Assembly (NCBI RefSeq): GCF_000204645.1
Contig: NC_015422.1
Span: forward strand, 1,116,001-1,180,000
From: Alicycliphilus denitrificans K601
GTDB taxonomy: Bacteria > Pseudomonadota > Gammaproteobacteria > Burkholderiales > Burkholderiaceae_C
Direction of reading: 5' to 3'
DNA length: 64,000 bases
Position 1 is the stretch's first letter. Each line of letters opens with the position of its first letter. Positions 1 to 11,032 of the stretch are shown in pieces. The notes beneath the pieces were generated by a model that had not been told where the DNA came from, did not search any database, and saw only the letters and a list, made by a program, of their open reading frames with translations. Both the position numbers and the translations under genes were made by a program.

Positions 1-277
1 CGCGCTTGGCCGGCCCCAGGCCCTTGATGCGCGCCAGGTCCGCGGCGCCGGCGTGCAGCAAGCCGGCCATGCCGCCGAAGCCCCCGCCCGTGATGCGGCC
101 GTCGTCATCGCGCACGGGCGCGCCCAGGAGCTCCTGCGCCAGCTGTAGCACGCCCTTGCCGACCATGCCCGTGCGCAGCAGGATGGCCAGCAGCTCGGCG
201 TCGGACAGGGCGGCGGGGCCGCGCGCGAGCAGCTTCTCGCGCGGCTGGGCGTCGGCAGGCAGGTCTTTGAGGGGCAT
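1..277 (-). CDS. radC: DNA repair protein RadC (UPF0758), N-terminal part only
   Basis: Reads leftward off the window edge, so only about the first 92 residues are present. The start [16 protein letters not shown] and the following segment with [14 protein letters not shown] and IKGLGPAK match the N-terminal helix-hairpin-helix-like part of RadC/UPF0758 proteins. The C-terminal MPN/JAMM metalloprotease-like domain lies outside. The family was named for DNA repair, but its molecular role is unsettled and the name should not be over-read. It is divergent from fkpB, with about 80 bases between the two starts, so the promoters of both must lie there. Start chosen at the ATG whose complement is at 275-277. 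Confidence 0.85.
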   Translation of the reverse strand, partial: MPLKDLPADAQPREKLLARGPAALSDAELLAILLRTGMVGKGVLQLAQELLGAPVRDDDGRITGGGFGGMAGLLHAGAADLARIKGLGPAKR

Positions 278-358
278 GGAGGCAGGGGCCACCCCGGGCG
301 CAGGGCCGTGGGGGTATGCCCGGTTTTCTACAATGGCGGCAGTTTATCGAGAGCCTTC

Positions 359-835
359 ATGACCGCAGACGCCATCGCCTCCACGCCCAGCCTGCCCACG
401 GTGCAGCAGGGATCGTTCCTCACGCTGCACTATCGCCTGGCCGGCCCGGCGGGCGACGTGATCAACACCTTCGACGAAAAGCCCGCCACGCTGTCGGTGG
501 GCACGGGCGAGCTCTCGCCCGCGCTGGAGCAGCGCCTGATCGGCCTGGCCGAAGGCACGCGCGCCACTTTCGAGCTGGCCGCGGGCGAGGCCTTCGGCGA
601 GCGCAACCCCGACATGCAGCAGTGGGTGGCCCGCAAGCTGCTGAGCGAGCTGGGCGACCCGGACGAGGAATACGCCGTGGGCGACGTGGTGGAGTTCCCC
701 ACGCCCGACGGCATGGGCCAGTATGCCGGCGTGGTGCTGCAGGTGAGCGACGACGGCGCCGTGCGCTTCGACTTCAACCACCCGCTGGCGGGCGTGCCCG
801 TGACCTTCGAGGTGCAGCTCATCGGCGTGCTCTGA
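359..835 (+). CDS. fkpB: FKBP-type peptidyl-prolyl cis-trans isomerase (FkpB/SlpA-like)
   Basis: 158 residues, the usual size for the FkpB/SlpA branch, where a flap domain is inserted into an FKBP fold. After a short N-terminal tail come [17 protein letters not shown] and [18 protein letters not shown] (FKBP core), then the inserted domain with [15 protein letters not shown], and a final core strand [21 protein letters not shown], in which the NHPLAG motif is diagnostic. Predicted cytoplasmic prolyl isomerase/chaperone. An upstream in-frame start at 308 exists, but the ATG at 359 gives the normal N-terminus. The gene ends 5 bases before ispH, the conserved fkpB-ispH pair seen in many proteobacteria, so the two are surely cotranscribed. 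Confidence 0.93.
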   Translation: MTADAIASTPSLPTVQQGSFLTLHYRLAGPAGDVINTFDEKPATLSVGTGELSPALEQRLIGLAEGTRATFELAAGEAFGERNPDMQQWVARKLLSELGDPDEEYAVGDVVEFPTPDGMGQYAGVVLQVSDDGAVRFDFNHPLAGVPVTFEVQLIGVL

Positions 836-840
836 AAAGT

Positions 841-1824
841 ATGCAAAAGCCCCAGGAAATCGTCTTGGCCGAGCCGCGCGGCTTCTGCGCAGGCGTGGAC
901 CGCGCCATCGAGATCGTCGAGCGCGCGCTGCAGAAGTTCGGCCGCCCGATCTACGTGCGCCACGAGATCGTGCACAACACCTACGTGGTGAACGACCTCA
1001 AGGCCAAGGGCGCGATTTTCATCGAGGACCTGGCCGAGGTGCCGCCCGGCGCCACGCTGATCTTCTCGGCGCACGGCGTGAGCCGCGCCGTGCAGGACGA
1101 GGCCAAGGCGCGCGGCTTCACCATCTTCGACGCCACCTGCCCGCTGGTGACCAAGGTGCACGTCGAGGTCGCCAAGCTTGCCAGGGAGGGCTACGAGTTC
1201 ATCATGATCGGCCACAAGGGCCACCCCGAGGTCGAGGGCACGATGGGCCAGCTCGACAGCGGCATCCACCTCGTCGAGGACGTGGCGGACGTGGCGCGCG
1301 TCCAGCCCGCGCAGACCGAGAAGCTGGCCGTGGTCACGCAGACCACCCTGAGCGTGGACGACGCGGCCGAGATCACCACCGCCGTGCGCGCGCGCTTCCC
1401 CAACATCCGCGAGCCCAAGCAGCAGGACATCTGCTACGCCACGCAGAACCGCCAGGACGCGGTGAAGCTGCTCAGCCCCCAGGTGGACCTGGTGATCGTG
1501 GTGGGGAGCCCCACCAGCTCCAACAGCAACCGCCTGCGCGAGCTGGCAGAGCGCATGGGAACCCCAGCCTACATGGTGGACAGTGCCGAGGAGTTGCGCC
1601 ACGAGTGGTTCGACGGCATCGCGCGCGTGGGTCTGACGGCCGGAGCCTCGGCGCCCGAGGTGCTGGTGCAGGCCGTGATCGCGCGCATCAAGGAGCTGGG
1701 CGCGGTCTCGGTGCGCAAGATGGCCGGCATCGAGGAGACGCTGAAGTTCCCGCTGCCCAAGGGCCTCAAGCTCCATGCCGCCGCGGGTGAGGAGCCCGCC
1801 GCGGCAGGCACGGACAAGCGGTGA
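841..1824 (+). CDS. ispH: 4-hydroxy-3-methylbut-2-enyl diphosphate reductase
   Basis: 327 residues. Last step of the methylerythritol-phosphate pathway: reduces HMBPP to IPP and DMAPP in the cytoplasm using a [4Fe-4S] cluster. The three cluster cysteines are visible at residues 16 ([11 protein letters not shown]), 100 (FDATCPLV) and 198 ([11 protein letters not shown]). The substrate-binding motifs [16 protein letters not shown] and VVTQTTLS are all present, as is [13 protein letters not shown] near the C-terminus. Length and motif order are those of a functional enzyme. It follows fkpB after 5 bases and is the last gene of that unit; the following 207 bases carry a dispersed repeat copy. Confidence 0.97.
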   Translation: MQKPQEIVLAEPRGFCAGVDRAIEIVERALQKFGRPIYVRHEIVHNTYVVNDLKAKGAIFIEDLAEVPPGATLIFSAHGVSRAVQDEAKARGFTIFDATCPLVTKVHVEVAKLAREGYEFIMIGHKGHPEVEGTMGQLDSGIHLVEDVADVARVQPAQTEKLAVVTQTTLSVDDAAEITTAVRARFPNIREPKQQDICYATQNRQDAVKLLSPQVDLVIVVGSPTSSNSNRLRELAERMGTPAYMVDSAEELRHEWFDGIARVGLTAGASAPEVLVQAVIARIKELGAVSVRKMAGIEETLKFPLPKGLKLHAAAGEEPAAAGTDKR

Positions 1825-1860
1825 GCACCGTGGCCGGACCATGCCGAAAAGCTCCTGAAC

Positions 1861-1898
1861 CGATAGCTGCAGGCGCTTGATGGACGGGCCTCAGCGCC
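1861..1898 (+). repeat. Dispersed intergenic repeat, copy 1
   Basis: Contains GATAGCTGCAGGCGCTTGAT followed by GGACGGGC, the core shared with copies near 30.6, 51.2, 45.4, 43.5, 27.2, 38.9 and 49.5 kb. Lies between ispH and the CNNM/CBS gene. Identified by eye only. Confidence 0.6.
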
Positions 1899-2031
1899 AT
1901 ATTTGGTCAATATCGCATAGCTGACGCATCGGCGGGATATGCGCGCGGCGGCGGCCAAACCCTCGCAGAATGCAGGACTTCTTACAATTTCCGCTCATTC
2001 ACACCATGGGAGCACCCCGGGCTCCCGGCAT

Positions 2032-3360
2032 ATGGAAATAGCAATACTGTTCGCCCTCATCCTGCTCAATGGCGTGTTCGCCATGTCCGAGCTGGCTCTG
2101 GTCTCCGCGCGCAAGACGCGCCTGCAGAAGCTGATCGATGAGGGCGATAGCGGTGCCATCGCGGCCGCCAAGCTGGGTGAGGACCCGACGCGCTTCCTCT
2201 CCACCATCCAGATCGGCATCACCTCGATCGGCGTGCTCAACGGCATCGTGGGTGAGTCAGCCCTGGCCAGGCCCCTGGCCGAGTGGCTGGCCGGGCTGGG
2301 CCTGCAGGCCCAGTACGCGGGCTACATCGCCACCGGGCTGGTGGTGGTGCTGATCACCTATTTCTCCATCGTCGTGGGCGAGCTCGTGCCCAAGCGCCTG
2401 GGCCAGAGCCACCCCGAGGCCCTGGCCCGCATCGTGGCGCGCCCCATCAACTGGCTGGCCCTGGCCACCAAGCCCTTCGTGCGCCTGCTGTCCATCTCCA
2501 CCGAGGCGCTGTTGCGCGCGCTGGGCGTGAGGCAGCAGCAGGGCAGCGCCGTGACCGAGGACGAGATCCACGCCGTGCTGGCAGAGGGGACGAGCGCTGG
2601 CGTGATCGAGTCGCACGAGCACCAGATGGTGCGCAACGTGTTCCGCCTGGACGACCGGCAGATCGGCTCGCTCATGGTGCCGCGTGCGGACGTGGTGTTC
2701 CTCGACGTCCAGGCTTCGTTCGAGGAGAACCTGCAGCGCATCGAGGCGTCCGACCATGCGCGCTTTCCCGTGGCGCGCGGCGGCATGGAGGACATCCTGG
2801 GCGTACTCAGCGCGCGCCAGTGGCTGTCGCGCGCCGTGCGCGACGCGGCCGCGCGCGACCTGTCCACGCACCCGCTGCAGACGGCGCTGTACGTGCCCGA
2901 GACCATCAATGCCCGGGAACTGCTGGACAACTTCCGCCAGTCGGACATGCACATGGCCTTCGTCATCGACGAGTACGGCGAGGTGCAGGGCATCGTCACC
3001 CTGCAGGACCTGATCGAGGCCATCATCGGCGAGTTCCAGTCGCTGGACCCGGCTGATTCCTGGGCCGTGCAGCGCGAGGACGGCAGCTGGCTGCTGGACG
3101 GCCACATCCCCGTGCCCGAGCTCAAGGACCGCCTGCAGCTGTCCAAGCTGCCCGAGGAGGACCGCGGGCGCTACCAGACGCTCAGCGGCATGGTCATGCT
3201 GCTCACCGGTAGGCTGCCCAACGTGACGGACACCGTGCAGTGGGAGAACTGGCAGTTCGAGGTCATGGACATGGACGGTAAGACCATCGACAAGGTGCTG
3301 GCCACGCGCGTGCAGAGCGAGCCGCTGCAGCTGGACGGCCAGGGCGCGGCGGGCGATTGA
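2032..3360 (+). CDS. CNNM/CBS-domain transporter-like protein (CorC/TlyC, 'hemolysin' family)
   Basis: 442 residues. An N-terminal CNNM (DUF21) membrane domain begins MEIAILFALILLNGVFAMSE, followed by SARKTRLQKLIDEGD and a hydrophobic stretch. Then come the linker motif HEHQMVRNVFRLDDRQIGSLMVPR, two CBS motifs (about residues 210-330, with DEYGEVQGIVTLQDLIEAIIGE) and a C-terminal CorC_HlyC domain with DGKTIDKVLATR. The family is linked to magnesium/cobalt efflux; the old label hemolysin is probably misleading. Start taken at ATG 2032, at the first hydrophobic helix; upstream in-frame codons would add a low-complexity tail. Convergent with the CBS gene that ends 21 bases away. Confidence 0.92.
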   Translation: MEIAILFALILLNGVFAMSELALVSARKTRLQKLIDEGDSGAIAAAKLGEDPTRFLSTIQIGITSIGVLNGIVGESALARPLAEWLAGLGLQAQYAGYIATGLVVVLITYFSIVVGELVPKRLGQSHPEALARIVARPINWLALATKPFVRLLSISTEALLRALGVRQQQGSAVTEDEIHAVLAEGTSAGVIESHEHQMVRNVFRLDDRQIGSLMVPRADVVFLDVQASFEENLQRIEASDHARFPVARGGMEDILGVLSARQWLSRAVRDAAARDLSTHPLQTALYVPETINARELLDNFRQSDMHMAFVIDEYGEVQGIVTLQDLIEAIIGEFQSLDPADSWAVQREDGSWLLDGHIPVPELKDRLQLSKLPEEDRGRYQTLSGMVMLLTGRLPNVTDTVQWENWQFEVMDMDGKTIDKVLATRVQSEPLQLDGQGAAGD

Positions 3361-3381
3361 CACGCCTGCCTCCGGCAGCGC

Positions 3382-4059
3382 TCAGCTCCACAGGTCCAGC
3401 GGCGGATCGGCCACCAGGGCGCGCAGGATGTCCGAGCGAGCCACGAAGCCCTGCAGCATGCCGGCCTCGTCGGTCACTGGCAGGCCGCTCAGGCCGGTCT
3501 CCAGCATCGCCTTGGCCACGCGGCGCAGGTCCGTGTCGTCGGACACGGTGGGCGCCGGGCTTAGCATGACGTCGGTGATGGGCCGGTGCGCCTGCGCGAA
3601 GGTGCGCTTGATGCCATCCAGGTCGGGCAGCAGGTCCGCGCTCGCCATGTCGGAGCGGCGCAGCAGCCCCACCACCTGGCCCCGGGCGTCCACCACCGGC
3701 GCCTGCGACAGCTGCTCCAGCCGCAGGGCCTGCCAGGCATCCTGGATCGACATCGTCGCGGGCAGGCTGGAGACCTCGCGCGTCATCACGTCGCTGACCT
3801 GGGTCAGCGGGCGGCGCGCCTTCGGCCTCACCCTGCCGGTCTGCGCATAGGCCCAGGCCGCCTGCAGCTGGCGCATGGGCGGGGCGGAGGACGGCTCGGG
3901 GCCGGGCCGGTGCGCGGGCACGCCGGTCTCGGGCGATGGCGGCCGGGAGTGCGGCGACAGCGCCTGGGGGCGCTGCACACCGCTCACGGCCAGCACCTGT
4001 GGCAACTGGTGGGCTCCGCCCCGGTATATCTGCCCCGCCGGGCCGAACACAAAAAACAT
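3382..4059 (-). CDS. CBS-domain protein
   Basis: 225 residues. After about 85 variable residues starting MFFVFGPAGQIYRGG come two CBS motifs: VSDVMTREVSSLPATMSIQDAW..VVDARGQVVGLLRRSD, and PITDVMLSPAPTVSDDTDL..VTDEAGMLQGFVARSDILRAL. Such tandem pairs normally bind adenine nucleotides and act as energy-sensing regulators. No catalytic domain is attached, so the partner is unknown. A strong Shine-Dalgarno (AGGAGGAGG) sits just before the ATG at 4059; the longer reading frame upstream overlaps serS and is not used. Divergent from serS, with 52 bases between starts. Confidence 0.85.
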   Translation of the reverse strand: MFFVFGPAGQIYRGGAHQLPQVLAVSGVQRPQALSPHSRPPSPETGVPAHRPGPEPSSAPPMRQLQAAWAYAQTGRVRPKARRPLTQVSDVMTREVSSLPATMSIQDAWQALRLEQLSQAPVVDARGQVVGLLRRSDMASADLLPDLDGIKRTFAQAHRPITDVMLSPAPTVSDDTDLRRVAKAMLETGLSGLPVTDEAGMLQGFVARSDILRALVADPPLDLWS

Positions 4060-4072
4060 GGCCTCCTCCTGA

Positions 4073-6537
<2,465 letters not shown>

Positions 6538-6593
6538 CGTGCAAGCGTACCGTGGGTTCGAATCCCACCCTCCATTTCAAGGATTCATGACAG

Positions 6594-6616
6594 ACGGGCC
6601 CGAGTGGCCCGTTTTG
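6594..6616 (+). terminator. Hairpin plus T-run after the left tRNA copy
   Basis: ACGGGCC, a CGAGT loop, then GGCCCGT followed by TTT. It differs from the terminator after the right tRNA copy, which fits this stretch having come with the island from another tRNA-Ser locus. Confidence 0.6.
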
Positions 6617-6665
6617 CATTTCTACCTTCTGCTTTATCTATCGCTGGGCATGGTGCAGGGGCTGT

Positions 6666-6953
6666 CTATCGCGTCCGAGCCAGACACGCCTTGCGGCTGT
6701 CCTGGTCTTTGATTGCGTAGCAGCGATCCCGTGATCCTTTAATTTCCGCCAGACACTGATTGCGGTTGTCACCATCCTTGATGCGGTAGCAATTTCCAGG
6801 GTCCCGCTTGACCTGCGCCAGACAGTACGCCCGCTTGTTCGCGTCCTTGATCGCGTAGCACTCCGAGGTGCCCGCCATGGCCTCCCCCATCCAGGCCACT
6901 GCGACTATGCAGAGCGGCACGAGGAGGCTACTTCTCACCCTGCTCCGGCTCAT
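6666..6953 (-). CDS. Small exported protein with three CY-IKD cysteine repeats
   Basis: 95 residues. An N-terminal signal peptide (MSRSRVRSSLLVPLCIVAVA, cleavage probably after AMAG, about residue 28) precedes three tandem units of roughly 20-25 residues. They begin at about residues 32, 55 and 78 and follow the pattern C-Y-x-I-K-D-x-(D/N)-x-R-x-x-C-L-A. Each unit has two cysteines about 12 apart, suggesting one disulfide or metal site per repeat in the periplasm. The function is not recognised. Its ATG overlaps the stop of the upstream membrane-protein gene (ATGA), so the two are translationally coupled. Both lie between the integrase and the tRNA end of the island. Confidence 0.75.
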   Translation of the reverse strand: MSRSRVRSSLLVPLCIVAVAWMGEAMAGTSECYAIKDANKRAYCLAQVKRDPGNCYRIKDGDNRNQCLAEIKGSRDRCYAIKDQDSRKACLARTR

Positions 6954-7474
6954 GCGCCCACCTCCGGACTGCCATCCATGGCCCGCGATGGCTGACTGAG
7001 GGCCACGTGGACGGTATGGTTTGGCTGAGATAGCTGTGCCGTGCGCACCGATGGCTTGGGTGGTGGCAGCAGACTCACGCCGACCACCATGGCCACCACG
7101 GCAGTGCCGTACCGCAAATTCCGTCCCGATGGCCCCACCCTCGCATCGAGCCAATGCCAGGGTCTGGAGATTAGCAGCAGCCCTGCCAGCCCAATCAGTA
7201 CGAATGCAGTCCACTCGCCCATGACGAGTGCATTCAGGGAGAGCAGCAACAGGCACAGGGCGCACCACAGACGCACCCCTCGCTTCAGTTTCTGTTTCAG
7301 GTCGACAGTCTTGATGGGGTCGCTGGTTCCACGCAGCGCGTCACGGACCACCGACCATGCAGCCACGATCACGCTGACCATGGCGATCACAATCATCCCC
7401 AGCCAGACAAGACCTCCCACGGCCAGGAGGCCATCCAGCAGGCTCTTGCCCAGTGATTTTTCTTCGTCACGCAT
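6950..7474 (-). CDS. Predicted membrane protein of unknown function
   Basis: 174 residues with four likely membrane segments: about 13-40 (LLAVGGLVWLGMIVIAMVSV), 69-83 (LWCALCLLLLSLNAL), 87-103 (WTAFVLIGLAGLLLI) and 122-136 (YGTAVVAMVVGVSLL). A short polar C-terminal tail follows. No family recognised. It overlaps the start of the Cys-repeat exported protein by four bases, indicating a two-gene unit that may act together at the envelope. The integrase stop lies 14 bases upstream, so this pair could be read through from int. Confidence 0.65.
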   Translation of the reverse strand: MRDEEKSLGKSLLDGLLAVGGLVWLGMIVIAMVSVIVAAWSVVRDALRGTSDPIKTVDLKQKLKRGVRLWCALCLLLLSLNALVMGEWTAFVLIGLAGLLLISRPWHWLDARVGPSGRNLRYGTAVVAMVVGVSLLPPPKPSVRTAQLSQPNHTVHVALSQPSRAMDGSPEVGA

Positions 7475-7487
7475 ATCGACCCTCCAG

Positions 7488-8783
7488 TCAGTTTTGTGTT
7501 GGTGCTTTGCTATCGGAGCGATGACCGACGGTCATATTTCCTGCGCGGCGACCGAGGGCGTAGTCCGCCCAGTCCTGCATGAGCTGCTGCCGTTTGGCCA
7601 GGAGGTCACCACGCCGATACGCTGCCTCTACCTTGTTGCCGACCGTATGGGCCAGCGCCATTTCCGCCACCTCGTTCGGGTAGTCGGTCTGCTCCGCACA
7701 CCAGTCGCGGAACGTGGAGCGGAACCCATGGGGCACAGCCTCCAACTTCAGGCGACGGAGTACCGCCGTGAGCGTCATATCCGAGAGCTGGCTACCCAGT
7801 TCAGGATCACGGCTGTTGGGGCTGGGGAATACATATGCCTTGCCCGAGGCGCGTCCTGCTGCGAGAGTGAGCGATTTCATTTCTTGCAGGAGTGCAATGG
7901 CCGCATCCGACAGCGGTACCCGATGGGCCTTGCTGGCCTTCATGCGTTCGGCGGGGATCGTCCACACCCGCGCAGCCAAATCAATCTCCTCCCAGGTGGC
8001 TCCGCGAACTTCTCCGGAGCGGGCTGCCGTCAGGATTAGGAACAGCAGGGCCTTGGCCCCCATCCCCTCCTGCCCCACCAATTGCTCCATGAATACTGGC
8101 AACTGCGCATAGGGCAGCGCCTGAAAATGCGTGGTCTTCGTCACCTTGCCCGGAGCGGGCAACAGCTTGTCCAGCAGCCCCTTCCAGCGCGCAGGATTGG
8201 AGTCGGTGCGGTAGCCCCGTGCAATGGCCCAGTCGATGACGGATTCGATGCGACCGCGCAGACGGGTAGCCGTCTCCGTCTTGCTGGACCAGATTGGCTC
8301 CAGCACCTTGAGCACCATCGCCAGCGAGATGTCCCGCACAGGCATCTTGCCCAGCACAGGGGTGGCGTACATATCGAGCGACCGCTGCCACTGCTGAGCG
8401 TGCTTGGCGTTCTTCCAGCCTTTCTCATGCGATGCGATATAGCGCTTGGCCGCTTCACCGAATGTCATGCTGGTGTGGATTTCCGCGACCAGACGGGCCC
8501 GCGCTCTGCGTGCATCCTCGATGGGGTCGATGCCCTGCGCCAATTTGGCACGGGCAGCGCGAGCAGCCTCCCGCGCATCGGCCAGCGTGACGGACGGATA
8601 CGAGCCCAGACCCAGATCCCTTCGCTTACCTGCTACCTGATAGCGCAGCACCCAACTGCGCGAGCCGTACATCGTGACGTTGAGAATCAGGCCACGCACA
8701 CCGCCGACATGGTTGGTGCCACGGCGCCAGAGGGCTGCGACCTGGGCCGCGCCCAGCTCTTTGCGAGGTTCGCGGGGGATCAT
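7488..8783 (-). CDS. int: Tyrosine recombinase / P4-type integrase
   Basis: 431 residues. An N-terminal DUF4102-type arm-binding domain (about 1-95; GLILNVTMYGSRSWVLRYQV, RRDLGLGSYPSVTLADAR) precedes a core-binding domain (about 105-190) and a C-terminal catalytic domain. The catalytic residues are visible: Arg255 (LTAARSGEVRG), His352 and Arg355 (PHGFRSTFRDW), His379 (LAHTVG) and nucleophile Tyr389 (EAAYRR). Integrases of this type place islands in tRNA genes. The ATG at 8783 has GGAGGT about 8 bases upstream and is preferred over a GTG at 8810. The gene lies about 900 bases from the tRNA, separated by the two small envelope-protein genes. Confidence 0.93.
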   Translation of the reverse strand: MIPREPRKELGAAQVAALWRRGTNHVGGVRGLILNVTMYGSRSWVLRYQVAGKRRDLGLGSYPSVTLADAREAARAARAKLAQGIDPIEDARRARARLVAEIHTSMTFGEAAKRYIASHEKGWKNAKHAQQWQRSLDMYATPVLGKMPVRDISLAMVLKVLEPIWSSKTETATRLRGRIESVIDWAIARGYRTDSNPARWKGLLDKLLPAPGKVTKTTHFQALPYAQLPVFMEQLVGQEGMGAKALLFLILTAARSGEVRGATWEEIDLAARVWTIPAERMKASKAHRVPLSDAAIALLQEMKSLTLAAGRASGKAYVFPSPNSRDPELGSQLSDMTLTAVLRRLKLEAVPHGFRSTFRDWCAEQTDYPNEVAEMALAHTVGNKVEAAYRRGDLLAKRQQLMQDWADYALGRRAGNMTVGHRSDSKAPTQN

Positions 8784-9178
8784 GGCTGCACCTCCGCTGA
8801 TGCAGGACACGGATAGCCAGGGGGCTCATAGATCAGTACCTGCCATTCGCACACCGAGGCACGAGAGAGGGCTGGAGCAGGGTCACCCCCATCCATGGCG
8901 ATCAGCTCACTCTCGACGGCGCGAGTTCGACCCTCGGTGAGCCAGTCAGTCCAGGCCCGGTAGCGGGCGATCATCCCGGGGTCACGCTGATGGAGATAGA
9001 CGACCTGCAGGGCTGCAGGCGGGTTGGGGGCAGTCAATGGGATTTCCTCCTTGACTGCCACTCTGGAGAATTTGGAGGGCTTGCGGGAAATTTCGATTTC
9101 ATCGTCCCGGAACCCGCATGGGGCAAGGCGATGTTCTCTTCTCCCCAATTTTATTGAGTTGGTTGCTATCAATTCCAT
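8780..9178 (-). CDS. Unrecognised protein overlapping the integrase start
   Basis: 132 residues from the ATG at 9178; an in-frame ATG at 9208 would add ten. The chosen start has AGGAG eight bases upstream, and that site lies inside a short perfect inverted repeat (9180-9201). Composition is mixed, with no membrane segment or known motif; the C-terminal half (MIARYRAWTDWLTEGRTRAV) looks like real protein. The stop overlaps the integrase ATG by four bases, implying coupled translation, which is the main argument that it is a gene. Could regulate int; that is a guess from position. Confidence 0.5.
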   Translation of the reverse strand: MELIATNSIKLGRREHRLAPCGFRDDEIEISRKPSKFSRVAVKEEIPLTAPNPPAALQVVYLHQRDPGMIARYRAWTDWLTEGRTRAVESELIAMDGGDPAPALSRASVCEWQVLIYEPPGYPCPASAEVQP

Positions 9179-9179
9179 A

Positions 9180-9201
9180 TCAATGACTCCTATGTCATTG
9201 A
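9180..9201. promoter_or_regulatory. Perfect 8-bp inverted repeat around a ribosome-binding site
   Basis: TCAATGAC, six-base spacer TCCTAT, then GTCATTGA. Read on the minus strand, the AGGAG of the gene starting at 9178 falls at the loop-stem boundary. The repeat could be an operator for the island XRE regulator or a hairpin that hides the ribosome-binding site. Confidence 0.45.
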
Positions 9202-9366
9202 TTTTCAATAGCTTTTTTCAGAGGCGGAGAGGGGGTGTCCGGAGCGGACAGGCTGTCTTGAGGGGCAAGACAGGGGACGAGTTTTCTTGCGACGCGAGAC
9301 ACGGAGGCTCCCCGGTGATGGGGAGCATGGAGGGGAGGGCAGCGGGTAGAGCTACCCGCCGTCTGT

Positions 9367-9864
9367 TCAGGCCAGTTCGTAGGGTTCCAGCGTCCAGCTA
9401 TAGCTCAGGCCACGCGGGTGGCGCGGATGACCATTGGCCGTCAGTTCACCGAATCGGCGCCACTGAGGGTGGTATTTCTGCAGCCGCTGGAATAGCTCGT
9501 CCCGGGTCCGGTAGAGGTAGGGACGGTTCATCACCAGCTCACCCCAGGCTGCCCAGATAGTGGGAGTGGGGTACTGGGCGATGATCTTCTCGATTTCTTC
9601 CAGATTGCGCTCGCAGGCCATGGGAGCGGGCTTGGACGGCAGGTCTTGGGGATCGGTGGCCCGCACCGGGTAGAGGTTCAGCATGATGAAACTATCGAAT
9701 CCGCATTGCTGGGCCACTTTCTCCACCTTGGTGACTGTGTTGTCCAGTTTCTCCTGAGTGGCGGTGCTGGGATTGAGGCCGATGGTGATGAGCGGACGCT
9801 TTCCGATCGTGCCCAGGGTGTAGCGCCACTGGTCGTCGTGCTCGGAGTGGTAGATCTCGTACAT
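9367..9864 (-). CDS. DUF1643-family protein
   Basis: 165 residues. RYTLGTIGKRPLITIGLNPSTA near the N-terminus, followed by the FDSFIMLNLYPVRATDPQDL segment and PTIWAAWGE, is the characteristic pattern of DUF1643 proteins. The family is small, cytoplasmic and often found on mobile elements and phages; its biochemical role is not known to me. It stands alone: about 190 bases precede the neighbouring minus-strand reading frame and about 120 bases separate its start from the divergent XRE regulator, so the two probably share a promoter region. Confidence 0.82.
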   Translation of the reverse strand: MYEIYHSEHDDQWRYTLGTIGKRPLITIGLNPSTATQEKLDNTVTKVEKVAQQCGFDSFIMLNLYPVRATDPQDLPSKPAPMACERNLEEIEKIIAQYPTPTIWAAWGELVMNRPYLYRTRDELFQRLQKYHPQWRRFGELTANGHPRHPRGLSYSWTLEPYELA

Positions 9865-9983
9865 AGTGCCTTTCAGGTGCGTGATTTCTGTGTCTGCCCC
9901 AGCCGCTCCGGTGTAGGCATCAGATTATTTTGTACCACATATGCGGGTGCATAGAGTGGTCATGCAACGGACAGTCCCTGCCC

Positions 9984-10217
9984 ATGACCAGGGACGAAGT
10001 ATTGATCGCTGCGTTCGCCGACGAGCTTCGCTCCCGGCGTGCTGCGTTGCGTCTGTCCCAGGAGGAGTTGGCCCATCGCGCAGGCATCAATAGGACGTAC
10101 ATCGCCAAGTTGGAACTGGCGCGCAATCAGCCTACATTGACTGTGTTGCTGCGCGTGGCTGAGGCGCTGGAGGTGCCGCTTCCAGAGTTGATTGCTGGGG
10201 CTCTTGTTCGGCGGTAG
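9984..10217 (+). CDS. XRE-family helix-turn-helix transcriptional regulator
   Basis: 77 residues, almost entirely one HTH_3 (Cro/C1) domain: FADELRSRRAALRLSQEELA, then HRAGINRTYIAKLELARNQP and LLRVAEALEVPLPELI. No effector or protease domain follows, so it resembles the compact controller proteins of restriction-modification systems or phage Cro repressors. Start taken at ATG 9984 rather than an upstream in-frame ATG at 9930, which would add an unconserved tail. It is divergent from the DUF1643 gene and is the only recognisable regulator on the island, so it is a candidate controller of int or of the restriction-modification gene. Confidence 0.85.
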   Translation: MTRDEVLIAAFADELRSRRAALRLSQEELAHRAGINRTYIAKLELARNQPTLTVLLRVAEALEVPLPELIAGALVRR

Positions 10218-10442
10218 TGGCGTGCGTCCGGTCTGGTGTGAATTGCCCACTGGTGGATTAGTCAGCCGTGGGGCGCAGAGGGCTGCATCAGTTATCTCCA
10301 GGGTCAATGGAGCGCGCTTTCGCTTGCTGCCTTACCCGGCGCCCCGCCCGGCAGCCCGGAGTTTCGGGCGGGAGTGTTTCATGATCTGTTCTGCGTGATT
10401 TGAGGCCGTTGGTCACTGTTTCGCGAGTCCGCTTTCCCTATA

Positions 10443-10497
10443 CCCCAGCCCCCGCCCGCCCCGCCGTCCCCGTAGGGGACGGGCGGGCGGGGGCGGG
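10443..10497. repeat. GC-rich palindrome 1
   Basis: Imperfect inverted repeat of about 55 bases, with a C-rich left arm and a G-rich right arm meeting at the core CCCCGTAGGGG. The same core recurs in palindrome 3 at 10981-11032. Confidence 0.7.
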
Positions 10498-10801
10498 TAT
10501 GTGGTGGCGGGACATGGTTTCCGAGGGGGCGCGGCACGAGCCGTCACGCTGGTCTGATGCCACTGGATTCATTGAGGTCAGGGCGGTACTTACGCGGGTT
10601 TCGTGGGGGCTGTGACTATGGGGGTAGCGGGCAGGTTCTTCGTGCAGCTCTTTGGTACCACTCTGTACGACTTCGGTGCCATCATGCGCTGGTGGCTCGC
10701 CGTTTGCTCAGGCTCCAGTTCTGCGTTTGGGTATCTGCTGCCGTCACTCGCCCGGGGATTCCTGTCCCGGGTTTATCCGTTTGCGCGTTACCCAGTAGCT
10801 T

Positions 10802-10871
10802 CCACCCCAGCCCGACTCCCCCCCGCCCCCCCTTTCAGGGGGGAGCGGGCGGGGGGGAGTCGGGGCGGTGG
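10802..10871. repeat. GC-rich palindrome 2
   Basis: About 70 bases: CCACC with CCCGACT on the left is matched by AGTCGGG with GGTGG on the right, around a core CCCCCCTTTCAGGGGGG. The long stem would be very stable in RNA or single-stranded DNA. Confidence 0.7.
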
Positions 10872-10980
10872 AGATTTGGATGTGCCCTGATGCCCGTTCC
10901 GAGATTCGGCTAGAGGTAGTCGATGATGTTTGATGGCTGCAGTTTGGGTTAGCGACTTCCCCGGGATGTAATTGGATTTC

Positions 10981-11032
10981 GACTGCCCACCCCGCCCGGC
11001 CCCGTAGGGGCATGAGGGCGGGGGGGGCAGTC
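10981..11032. repeat. GC-rich palindrome 3
   Basis: GACTGCCC at the left end pairs with GGGCAGTC at the right; the centre is CCCCGTAGGGG. It lies 50 bases past the stop of the restriction-modification gene and could act as its terminator, though there is no T-run on that strand. Confidence 0.7.

Noticed and set aside
430..1842. Long minus-strand open frame (470 codons) opposite fkpB-ispH
   Set aside because: Antisense shadow of two well-identified genes in high-GC DNA; the translation is His/Leu/Gly-rich with no family likeness.
10557..10913. Short plus-strand open frames in the island gap
   Set aside because: No ribosome-binding sites, overlap with the GC palindromes, and skewed Pro/Arg/Gly translations.
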